NCBI GenBank assembly: GCA_021796375.1
Contig: JAJYJF010000119.1
Location: forward strand, 1-6,832
Reading direction: 5' to 3'
DNA length: 6,832 nt
Origin: Chloroflexota bacterium
GTDB taxonomy: Bacteria > Chloroflexota > Anaerolineae > Anaerolineales > Anaerolineaceae
The notes beneath the pieces are model-generated. The model was not told where the DNA came from. It ran no database searches and saw only the letters and a list, made by a program, of their open reading frames with translations. The translations under genes were made by a program, and so were the position numbers. The first letter of the stretch is position 1, and every line of letters begins with the position of its first letter. This document shows, one piece after another, positions 1-6,021 of the stretch.

Positions 1-380
1 CCCGCCAGGATGAGCACATACGGCGCGTTCGTGGACTGGATTTCGAACAGCTGCTTGCGCACGGCGTCCGCGGTGCCCTGGTACCAGTCGGCGCTGACCA
101 TCGTCTGCTCGGCCGCCCAGATCTGCACCCAGCCGGTGTGGAAAGCGTCGAACTGGTAGGTGCGGGTGATGTGCCGGTGGAGGGAGACCGAGTTGAACTG
201 GGTCAGGACGGCGATGCGGTAGATTCCTGAGTTGATGCAGTTCGAGATGGGGATATCGATCAGGCGGTACATGCCGGCCATCGGGACGGCCGGTTTGGAG
301 CGCATCTTGGTGAGCGGGTAGAGGCGGCTTCCGCGGCCTCCCCCCAAAATGACGGCCAGGACATCATTCAGATCCGGCAT
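1..380 (-). CDS. glgC: Glucose-1-phosphate adenylyltransferase (ADP-glucose pyrophosphorylase), N-terminal part
   Basis: Partial gene: the first 126 codons are present and the rest lies beyond the left edge. The enzyme makes ADP-glucose and pyrophosphate from ATP and glucose 1-phosphate, the committed and usually allosterically controlled step of bacterial glycogen synthesis in the cytoplasm. Seen in the translation: the nucleotidyltransferase signature [12 protein letters not shown] at residues 13-24, followed by [20 protein letters not shown] (29-48), [15 protein letters not shown] (50-64) and the substrate-site motif [10 protein letters not shown] (99-108). The window ends at ILAG, just before the expected catalytic Asp. 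The [11 protein letters not shown] and LTQFNS wording is closer to cyanobacterial and plant enzymes than to E. coli GlgC. The ATG at 380 is the likely start, because an in-frame TGA lies a few codons upstream and GGGGG sits just before it. The family is usually about 380-430 residues, so roughly 30% is visible. No convincing own promoter was found; the tRNA unit upstream ends in a terminator. Confidence 0.95.
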   Translation of the reverse strand, partial: MPDLNDVLAVILGGGRGSRLYPLTKMRSKPAVPMAGMYRLIDIPISNCINSGIYRIAVLTQFNSVSLHRHITRTYQFDAFHTGWVQIWAAEQTMVSADWYQGTADAVRKQLFEIQSTNAPYVLILA

Positions 381-436
381 GGCGACCCCCGTGCGGTTCC
401 AAGATCAGATTCGGCGGCGATCCGGTTTGAGCCTAC

Positions 437-475
437 AAAAACGGCCTTCGAGGTAAAGCCATCGCTCGAGAGGCC
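437..475 (-). terminator. Intrinsic terminator of the tRNA-Leu unit
   Basis: On the minus strand GGCCT-C-TCGAG (475-465) pairs with CTCGAAGGCC (452-443). This gives a 10-bp stem with one bulged C and a 12-nt loop. A G and then five T (441-437) follow directly. It lies 18 nt beyond the tRNA 3' end and should separate the tRNA from glgC. Confidence 0.75.
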
Positions 476-492
476 ATCGCGGTTGCCCTGTG

Positions 493-574
<82 letters not shown>

Positions 575-587
575 AGTGGATGAACGT

Positions 588-593
588 ATTATA
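588..593 (-). promoter_or_regulatory. Probable -10 box of the tRNA-Leu promoter
   Basis: A perfect TATAAT reads on the minus strand. A start about 7 nt downstream would leave a 5' leader of only 6-8 nt before the mature tRNA end at 574. I found no good -35 at 16-18 nt spacing, so the assignment rests on the -10 and its position. Confidence 0.5.
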
Positions 594-651
594 CCCGGTT
601 TCCCGGTAAAATATCCCCGCTGCCCTGGGCGGGGGCCGGGGTCGAAAGATG

Positions 652-657
652 TATAAT
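652..657 (+). promoter_or_regulatory. Probable -10 box of the ychF-like gene
   Basis: TATAAT on the plus strand, preceded directly by TG, lies 50 nt before the start codon at 708. No recognisable -35 exists at normal spacing. With the minus-strand TATAAT at 588-593 it forms a compact divergent promoter region between the tRNA and the ATPase gene. Confidence 0.45.
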
Positions 658-707
658 CGATCCAGAACCCGAGGGGAAAACCACCCACCTGAGAGAGAGC
701 CACCCTT

Positions 708-1778
708 ATGCGCCTTGGAATTATCGGCCTGCCCCAATCCGGAAAGACCACCCTCTTCAATGCCCTGACCCGCGGCACCCAGCCGACCGGCCAGGCCACC
801 GGCCGCATCGAGGTCCACACCGCCGTGGTCGACGTGCCCGACCCGCGCGTGGACCGGCTTTCGGCCATGTTCAACCCGAAGAAGACCATCTACGCCAAGG
901 TGACCTACGCCGACATCGCCGGGCTGGATGCTTCCGCCGCCAAAACCGGCATCTCCGGCACCCTGCTGAACCAGCTCACCCAGATGGACGGCTTCATCCA
1001 CGTGGTCCGCGCCTTCGAGTCGGAGAGCGTGCCGCACCCCTCCGGGAGCGTGAACCCGCTGCGCGACCTGAACGCGATGGACAGCGAGCTCCTCCTCAAC
1101 GACCTGATCGCCGTCGAGCGGCGCCTCGAGCGGCTGAACGAGGAGCTCAAGAAAGGCGGCGGGCGGGAGAAGGCCGCCATCCAGCACGAGATCGCCCTGT
1201 TCCAGCGCCTGCACGAAGCGCTCTCCGCCGAAATCCCCCTGCGCGATATCGAGATCTCCCCCGAGGAAGAAAAGCTCCTCTCCAGCTTCGGGCTGCTCAG
1301 CCGCAAGCCGGTGCTGGTAGTGCTCAACCTCTCCGAGGGCCAGGCGGCCCCGCGGCTGGATTACCCGCACCAGCGCAGCCAGGTGGAGGCGCTGCAAGGC
1401 GAGCTGGAGATGGAAATCGCCCAGCTGCCCCCCGACGAAGCGGCGGCCTTCCTGGCCGAGTACGGCATCGCCGAGCCCAGCCTGAACCGCATGATCCGCC
1501 TGTCCTACGACCTGCTGGGGCTGCAGTCGTTCTTCACCGTCGGCCCCGACGAGGTACGCGCCTGGACGGTCCACCGCGGGGCCACCGCCCCCGAGGCCGC
1601 CGGCGAGATCCACACCGACCTGCAGAAAGGTTTCATCCGCGCCGAGGTGGTGGCCTACGACGACCTGACCTCGCTGGGGGGCTACCCGGAGGCGCGCGCC
1701 AGGGGCAAGCTGCGCCTGGAGGGCAAGGACTACGTGGTGCAGGACGGCGAAATCCTGAACATCCGATTTAATATCTAA
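708..1778 (+). CDS. ychF: YchF/Obg-family P-loop ATPase, divergent variant
   Basis: A 356-residue protein, close to the usual length of about 363. YchF proteins (OLA1 in eukaryotes) are TRAFAC-class P-loop proteins that prefer ATP, bind ribosomes and act in translation and oxidative-stress responses. Seen here: P-loop GLPQSGKT at residues 7-14; VPDPRVDRL (43-51); the switch II core DIAGL (69-73), with Leu where classical GTPases have catalytic Gln; HVVRAFE (98-104); a helical, coiled-coil-like insertion at about 123-178; a G4-like NLSE (207-210); and a C-terminal TGS/DUF933 domain from about 270, with FFTVGPDEVRAWTV and the hallmark EIHTDLQKGFIRAEV (300-314). It departs from textbook YchF in the P-loop (PQSGKT for PNVGKS) and after switch II, where the usual KGEGLGN is replaced by AKTGISG. 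It is therefore YchF-like and possibly a paralogous subgroup. The ATG at 708 gives the canonical N-terminus; a weak GAGAGAG ribosome site lies 8-10 nt upstream. It ends in a strong terminator. Confidence 0.9.
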   Translation: MRLGIIGLPQSGKTTLFNALTRGTQPTGQATGRIEVHTAVVDVPDPRVDRLSAMFNPKKTIYAKVTYADIAGLDASAAKTGISGTLLNQLTQMDGFIHVVRAFESESVPHPSGSVNPLRDLNAMDSELLLNDLIAVERRLERLNEELKKGGGREKAAIQHEIALFQRLHEALSAEIPLRDIEISPEEEKLLSSFGLLSRKPVLVVLNLSEGQAAPRLDYPHQRSQVEALQGELEMEIAQLPPDEAAAFLAEYGIAEPSLNRMIRLSYDLLGLQSFFTVGPDEVRAWTVHRGATAPEAAGEIHTDLQKGFIRAEVVAYDDLTSLGGYPEARARGKLRLEGKDYVVQDGEILNIRFNI

Positions 1779-1794
1779 ACTGTTCGAACACCGC

Positions 1795-1822
1795 TTGACA
1801 CTCAGAAGCGAGACACTATAAT
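1795..1822 (+). promoter_or_regulatory. Consensus sigma-70 promoter for the surface-protein gene
   Basis: TTGACA (1795-1800) and TATAAT (1817-1822) both match the consensus perfectly and are separated by 16 nt. The predicted start is near 1829, giving a 5' UTR of about 130 nt before the ATG at 1963. The spacer and -10 lie inside the 5' arm and loop of the ychF terminator. A transcript starting here carries only part of the 3' arm, so it should not be terminated. Confidence 0.75.
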
Positions 1823-1842
1823 GATAGTGTCTCGCTTTTTAT
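1806..1842 (+). terminator. Intrinsic terminator of the ychF-like gene
   Basis: A perfect 14-bp inverted repeat: 1806-1819 pairs with 1824-1837 around the 4-nt loop AATG. The run of five T (1836-1840) overlaps the stem end and more A/T follows. It begins 28 nt after the ychF stop codon. The hairpin also contains the -10 of the next promoter. Confidence 0.9.
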
Positions 1843-1962
1843 TACAGAATTGAACAGGTTTGGCTCTGATTACCAGTACGGCATTATGAACTCGTCGGGG
1901 GTATATGCTACCGTGAGCCTTTACCTTCTTGTTTCCAACATAATCGAATCAAAGGAGTCATC

Positions 1963-4839
1963 ATGAACATGCGAAAAATGCAGGTATGTATCGCATTGGT
2001 GGCCATCATCATTCTGCTCGTTCCCATGTCAGGCGCCTCCGCCCAGGGCAACCAGCCTCCAGCGCCGCTGCAGCCTCAAAAGGTACCCCAACATGAAACC
2101 GGTCCTGGCCAGGCTATGCATATCCCTGGCAGCATTCAAGGCCCGAACGGGGATGGCTATTATCTCACCACGGGTAAGGCCGCCGGCGGAAGCTCGCTCG
2201 GCGTTCATCTCCAGGGGGTTGGAATCAGCGGGGTGCCAGACGATTATGGCTACACCTGGAATGATGGAACGCACAGCTGGATCGACGCCACCGGCGGTGT
2301 GAACACCGGCCTAAGCCGCGGGGACTCTTCCAGCGTGATGGTCAGCCAGGCCATCGATATCGGCTTTTCTTTCCCCTTCTACGAAAATAGCTATTCCCAG
2401 CTGTACATCAGCACCTCGGGTGCGGTAGGGTTTGACGAGTGGTCGCTGAATTATAGTTCCTCGACGCCCTATGTGCCTTCCACTGTCGACCCCAACAATT
2501 TCATCGCTCCTTACCTGGCGCCGCTGCGGGTCAATGCTACCAGCTACCCCGGGAAAATCTACTATTTGAAAGCTGGAACGACCCCCGACCGCTACATGGT
2601 GATCGAATGGTTGAACGCCAAGGATGACATCGGCGGCACTTTCACCTTCGAGGCTGTTTTGCACGAAAATGGGGATATTGACTTTATTTATTCTTCGATG
2701 GTCCACAGCCAGGGGTGGTACTACTGTAGTACAGCTGCCGCGATCGAAAACGCAGATGGCAGTGAGGGACTGACGTACATCAGTCCGGAGGGCTGCAATG
2801 ACATGAGCGGATCGACCGGGAAGGATATCTTGTTTTCACATCCAATGCCCAGCGCCCGGGTCTGGATCCCCAGCGCCTATGCCGGCACCTTGACTTCCCC
2901 GGGGAATAAGGCCCGCTTCAAAATTACCCTGCGGAATAATGGGGATCTGGGGACAGATACTTATAACCTTTCCTGCAGCGCCTCCACCTGTAGTTTCCTG
3001 GCTTCGGATGGTCAAACCCCCCTGTCCAACACCGATAGCGACCCGCGGATCGATACCGGGCCGGTAGGCCAAATGCAGATGATAACTTTCTGGGTCACCG
3101 TGGACACACCGATCGACGCAATAGTCGGTGAACATTATACAGACAGCCTGTACGTTCAATCCAGCCTTGGGACTCATCCCAGCCGGTCGGTGACACTCAC
3201 CTCGGCGGTTCCAGCCGCCTTCGCCCAAACTTTCTACAACACGAATAACCATACCCTGGGAACCTTGCTGGCCCAGCCGGCCGGGAACAGCGTCAAGCCA
3301 GCCGCTCTTGGCAATTATTGGGACGATAACCCATCCATCGCCGAAATTTCCGGAAATCGCCTGATCAGTATTTGGTCCGACGGCCGCTGCCTGGATACGA
3401 CCTGCCAGAAGTTTGCCGAGGAGCTTTACTACTCCATCCAGGACCGCTACGGAAATATCGTCAGCGCGCCTCGCAAACTGGCCGATTACAGCAGTGAGGC
3501 GATGAGCACCTGGGATGACCAGCCCGCGGTGACCGTAGCCCCGGATGGGCATATCGGGCTGCTTTACATCCACTACCGATACGATGCCAGTATATCAAAG
3601 TCTAATTCCAACCTGTACCTGACAGTACTTAACGCGGATGGAACCATCAGCTACGGACCTGCCAACCTGACCAACTATACAACATTCTTCTCCGGCAGCA
3701 CCAGCGGAACCTTGTATCTGTATGATCCGACCATCGCAGCCACCACCGATAACCGCTTCGTAACCGCATGGGAGCAGGAGTATTTTAAAAATGGAAGCTG
3801 GCTTGAAGATATTTACACCGCCGTGCGGACAACCAGCGGCAGCGCGGTTCAGAACCCCACCCGGTTGCTAGCAGATACCGGGAACAGCTCGTATTTCTAC
3901 CCCTATCTCGCTTCGCTGCCGAGCCAGCGCGTACTGCTCACATACAGCCACAACTGGTCTCAAAACAATTCCTCTTACGAAGCTGCTTACTCCACAATCT
4001 TGACCAGCAACGGCGGAACGGCCATAGCGCCAGTCGCGATTTCAGACCCCAATAATGCCAATGCTTACGAGGCTCGGGCGGTTCAGCTCTCGGACGGCAA
4101 AATCATGGTTGGCTGGATCAGCTATGCTTACCCCGGCGAAAACCCTGCCTTCCTGATCCTGGACGGAGGGCTCAACCCGGTAGCCGGTCCGTCCCCCCTG
4201 GACAACCCAATCGCCAAAACAGGTAACTGGAATCTATCCGTCACGGCCGACAGCAGCGGGCACGGCATCCTAAGCTGGGCGGACGATTTCGGTGGCAACA
4301 ACCTGTATTACGCCCTGGTCGACAGCGCCGGAACCGTACTGACACCCCCGATGATCGGATATTCGGTCCCATTCGGGAAGTATCTTTACATCAGCTATGG
4401 CGGATACGGGGTGACCACCTATTCCTGGGTGCCGCCAACAGTTGTAGACAGCCGGCTCGTTGAGCCCGCAATTGTCCCAGTGCAGCCGGGTGGGACAGCC
4501 ATGATCCCGATTCATATCGAGAACCGCGGTGGGCTCACCGCTCAGGGCATCACTCTCACCGCACAGCTGGGAAATGGCTTGACCTATGCCGGGAGCAACT
4601 TTGGCGTGACCCCGGTCCAGAGTTTGAATCAGTTCACCTGGAGACTGCCCGACCTGGAGTTCCTGGAAACGCGCGACTACTATATTTTGGCGAGCATTCC
4701 AAACGATGCACTCGGAACACTGTACCCGGTCTCTTTATCCCTGAAAAGCACCAACGCGGATGCTAACCCGGCAGATAACGATGCTTCGCTGTCTGTGATG
4801 TCTGCGGCGTTCTTGTATCTACCCACGGTTACCCGCTAA
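1963..4839 (+). CDS. Large secreted beta-rich surface protein with propeller-like repeats and a CARDB/DUF11-like domain
   Basis: A 958-residue exported protein of unknown specific function. Residues 1-28 form a signal peptide: basic NMRKM, a hydrophobic core (about 8-21) and a likely signal peptidase I site after ASA (25-27), with no lipobox Cys. Residues about 93-295 resemble the nidogen-like module of secreted bacterial proteins (IDIGFSFPFY at 131-140, LYISTSGAVGF, NFIAPYLAPL, FTFEAVLHENGDIDFIY). About 298-415 looks like an Ig-like sandwich (RFKITLRNNGDLGTDTY). From 454 to 800 six repeats of about 50-60 residues share a pattern: polar turn, hydrophobic strand, short D/G turn, strand ending in W or Y, then LYY...DxxG. 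This suggests a beta-propeller. About 834-946 is CARDB/DUF11-like (IPIHIENRGGLTAQGITLT). The C-terminus is FLYLPTVTR, with no LPXTG or membrane anchor. The start is supported by AAAGGAG (1951-1957), 5 nt before the ATG. Its own promoter overlaps the upstream terminator. A role in binding or adhesion is inference only. Confidence 0.88.
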   Translation: MNMRKMQVCIALVAIIILLVPMSGASAQGNQPPAPLQPQKVPQHETGPGQAMHIPGSIQGPNGDGYYLTTGKAAGGSSLGVHLQGVGISGVPDDYGYTWNDGTHSWIDATGGVNTGLSRGDSSSVMVSQAIDIGFSFPFYENSYSQLYISTSGAVGFDEWSLNYSSSTPYVPSTVDPNNFIAPYLAPLRVNATSYPGKIYYLKAGTTPDRYMVIEWLNAKDDIGGTFTFEAVLHENGDIDFIYSSMVHSQGWYYCSTAAAIENADGSEGLTYISPEGCNDMSGSTGKDILFSHPMPSARVWIPSAYAGTLTSPGNKARFKITLRNNGDLGTDTYNLSCSASTCSFLASDGQTPLSNTDSDPRIDTGPVGQMQMITFWVTVDTPIDAIVGEHYTDSLYVQSSLGTHPSRSVTLTSAVPAAFAQTFYNTNNHTLGTLLAQPAGNSVKPAALGNYWDDNPSIAEISGNRLISIWSDGRCLDTTCQKFAEELYYSIQDRYGNIVSAPRKLADYSSEAMSTWDDQPAVTVAPDGHIGLLYIHYRYDASISKSNSNLYLTVLNADGTISYGPANLTNYTTFFSGSTSGTLYLYDPTIAATTDNRFVTAWEQEYFKNGSWLEDIYTAVRTTSGSAVQNPTRLLADTGNSSYFYPYLASLPSQRVLLTYSHNWSQNNSSYEAAYSTILTSNGGTAIAPVAISDPNNANAYEARAVQLSDGKIMVGWISYAYPGENPAFLILDGGLNPVAGPSPLDNPIAKTGNWNLSVTADSSGHGILSWADDFGGNNLYYALVDSAGTVLTPPMIGYSVPFGKYLYISYGGYGVTTYSWVPPTVVDSRLVEPAIVPVQPGGTAMIPIHIENRGGLTAQGITLTAQLGNGLTYAGSNFGVTPVQSLNQFTWRLPDLEFLETRDYYILASIPNDALGTLYPVSLSLKSTNADANPADNDASLSVMSAAFLYLPTVTR

Positions 4840-4845
4840 ATATGT

Positions 4846-4879
4846 CCTCTTCCCTACCCGGAATCAGGGAGGGATGAGG
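4846..4879 (+). terminator. Weak hairpin after the surface-protein gene
   Basis: CCTCTTCCCT (4846-4855) pairs with AGGGATGAGG (4870-4879), giving 9 of 10 pairs around a 14-nt loop, 7 nt after the stop codon. No T run follows. It is either a poor intrinsic terminator or only a 3'-end-protecting hairpin. Confidence 0.25.
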
Positions 4880-4880
4880 C

Positions 4881-4990
4881 GATTGGGCAAATGGGAGATT
4901 GTGGATCCGTAAATAGTAAATCGTGAATTGAGAATAGTGGACGGTCCTCACCATTCACTATCCACCATTCACCCTTCCCCAATCTCCCTT
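4881..4990. repeat. Inverted pair of degenerate heptanucleotide arrays (intergenic repeat element)
   Basis: Between two converging genes the plus strand reads GTAAATA, GTAAATC, GTGAATT, GAGAATA, GTGGACG in an unbroken 7-bp register (4909-4943). The minus strand reads GTGAATG, GTGGATA, GTGAATG in the same register (4972-4952). The arrays meet at GGT-CCTC-ACC (4943-4952). Outer arms GGGAGATTG (4893-4901) and CAATCTCCC (4980-4988) are perfectly complementary. The whole can fold into an imperfect hairpin, but the arms are unequal (53 and 39 nt). It resembles the heptameric short tandem repeats of filamentous cyanobacteria and intergenic elements I recall from Anaerolineae; that comparison is from memory. 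It may also act as a bidirectional 3'-end structure. Confidence 0.6.
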
Positions 4991-4996
4991 CCCCGA

Positions 4997-5812
4997 TCAC
5001 TTTTCTTCCCGCAGCAGCCGGTCGAGCTCGGCGGGATCGACCCGCGAGGTCAGGTCCAGGCTGAGCGGGGTGACCGCAACCACCCGCTTGAAGCGCAGGG
5101 CGTAGATATCCGTGTCGGCCGGCATGCCCGCCTGCTCCAGGGCTTCCATCTCGTACCCCAACCGTCCGGGCTGGTCCCACGACGTCCGCTCGGGCTTGAG
5201 CGGCAGGTAGTAGCGGTTGCGCCCCAGGCGGGTGAGCTCCCAGGGGGTATCCGGGGTGGCGCTGCTGGGGACCTCGATTTTGAGCACGTCCACGTCCGCG
5301 GGCATGCGCTTTTCGAGCAGCTGGCGGGCAAAATAGGTGGTAAAGTAGCTCGCCGTGGAGAAATCGATCTCGCGCGAGTGCGAGAAGTGGTACGTCATCT
5401 CCGTTTCCAGCGAGGCGGCGATAGCCGGGATGCCGAGCGAGCTGGCTTCCAGCGCCGCCCCGACCGTCCCCGAGACGGTCACCCCGGAGCCGACGTTCTC
5501 GCCGTAGTTGATCCCCGAGACGACCAGGTCCGGCGCCCGCGGCATGATCTCGAGCACCGCGAACTGGACGGTCTGAGCCGGGCTGGCCCCCACCGAGTAG
5601 ACCGTCCACTGTTTCCCGTTGACTTCCATCCGGTCCGAGGCGATGACCCCGTCCGAGGTGGCGGGCTGAGCCCGGCCGAACGCGGAATGCTGTTCGCGCG
5701 GAGCGGCGACGGTCACGTAGCCGATCTGCGACAGCCCCTCGGCCGCCGCCCACAGCCCGGGAGAGCGGATCCCATCGTCATTGGTCAGTAAAATTTGATA
5801 CCGTTTTTCCAT
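4997..5812 (-). CDS. surE: 5'/3'-nucleotidase SurE
   Basis: A 271-residue protein of the SurE family. These metal-dependent phosphatases remove phosphate from nucleoside 5'- and 3'-monophosphates, and some also degrade short polyphosphate; they are linked to stationary-phase survival. Seen here: ILLTNDDGIRSPGL at residues 7-20, with the metal-binding pair Asp12-Asp13; AAPREQHSAFGRA (37-49), with Ser43 in the position of the conserved metal-ligand Ser; VSGINYGENVGSG (98-110), with Asn102 as the Asn ligand; and SGTVGAALEAS (115-125). The C-terminal part keeps VVAVTPLSLDLT (244-255). The usual SGxG after the ligand Ser is replaced by SAFG. The frame stays open upstream to 6145, but the start at 5812 is preferred: it places the family motif at the N-terminus, AGAAGG (minus strand 5824-5819 reads AGAAGG) lies 6 nt upstream, and the upstream extension has no recognisable domain. 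It converges with the surface-protein gene and has its own promoter. Confidence 0.95.
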   Translation of the reverse strand: MEKRYQILLTNDDGIRSPGLWAAAEGLSQIGYVTVAAPREQHSAFGRAQPATSDGVIASDRMEVNGKQWTVYSVGASPAQTVQFAVLEIMPRAPDLVVSGINYGENVGSGVTVSGTVGAALEASSLGIPAIAASLETEMTYHFSHSREIDFSTASYFTTYFARQLLEKRMPADVDVLKIEVPSSATPDTPWELTRLGRNRYYLPLKPERTSWDQPGRLGYEMEALEQAGMPADTDIYALRFKRVVAVTPLSLDLTSRVDPAELDRLLREEK

Positions 5813-5832
5813 TCCCTGCCTTCTCTGAACAA

Positions 5833-5867
5833 GCGGATCTTCGCCCCAACGAGCGGCGAAGATCCGC
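5833..5867 (-). promoter_or_regulatory. Perfect hairpin in the surE 5' leader
   Basis: GCGGATCTTCGCC (5833-5845) and GGCGAAGATCCGC (5855-5867) are a perfect 13-bp inverted repeat around a 9-nt loop. In the surE message it lies about 8 nt upstream of the AGAAGG ribosome site and close to the predicted 5' end. On the minus strand no T run follows, so it is not a standard terminator. It could be a transcript-stabilising 5' hairpin or a protein-binding site. Confidence 0.55.
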
Positions 5868-5882
5868 AGATTTTCTGGGGTT

Positions 5883-5912
5883 ATTGTAATGCAGATTTGA
5901 TCCCCCTGGCAA
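5883..5912 (-). promoter_or_regulatory. Probable sigma-70 promoter of surE
   Basis: On the minus strand TTGCCA (5912-5907) is followed after 18 nt by TACAAT (5888-5883), each one base from consensus. Transcription would start near 5876, giving a leader of about 64 nt that includes the 5833-5867 hairpin. The pair closely resembles the TTGCCT/TACAAT promoter of the oxidoreductase gene. Confidence 0.6.
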
Positions 5913-6021
5913 GAGGTGTCGGGGCTGGCAGGCGCGATGCCCGGACGCGGGCAAGATTTCTCGGATCCAGGGGAGAACCTGCCGTTCATGGAACGTTCAT
6001 TTTGCGGGGGTATATTAAGCC

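Noticed and set aside
4810..4839. Sortase (LPXTG) or PEP-CTERM anchor at the surface-protein C-terminus.
   Set aside because: YLPTVTR lacks the LPXTG pentapeptide, and no hydrophobic helix with a basic tail follows.
4854..5791. Long open frames on both strands overlapping surE (287 and 299 codons).
   Set aside because: Arg/Gly-rich translations without domains, explained by the high-GC surE codons read in other frames.
5975..5987. LexA-like box GAAC-N5-GTTC.
   Set aside because: The Gram-positive LexA motif needs a 4-bp gap; here it is 5, and no SOS gene is adjacent.
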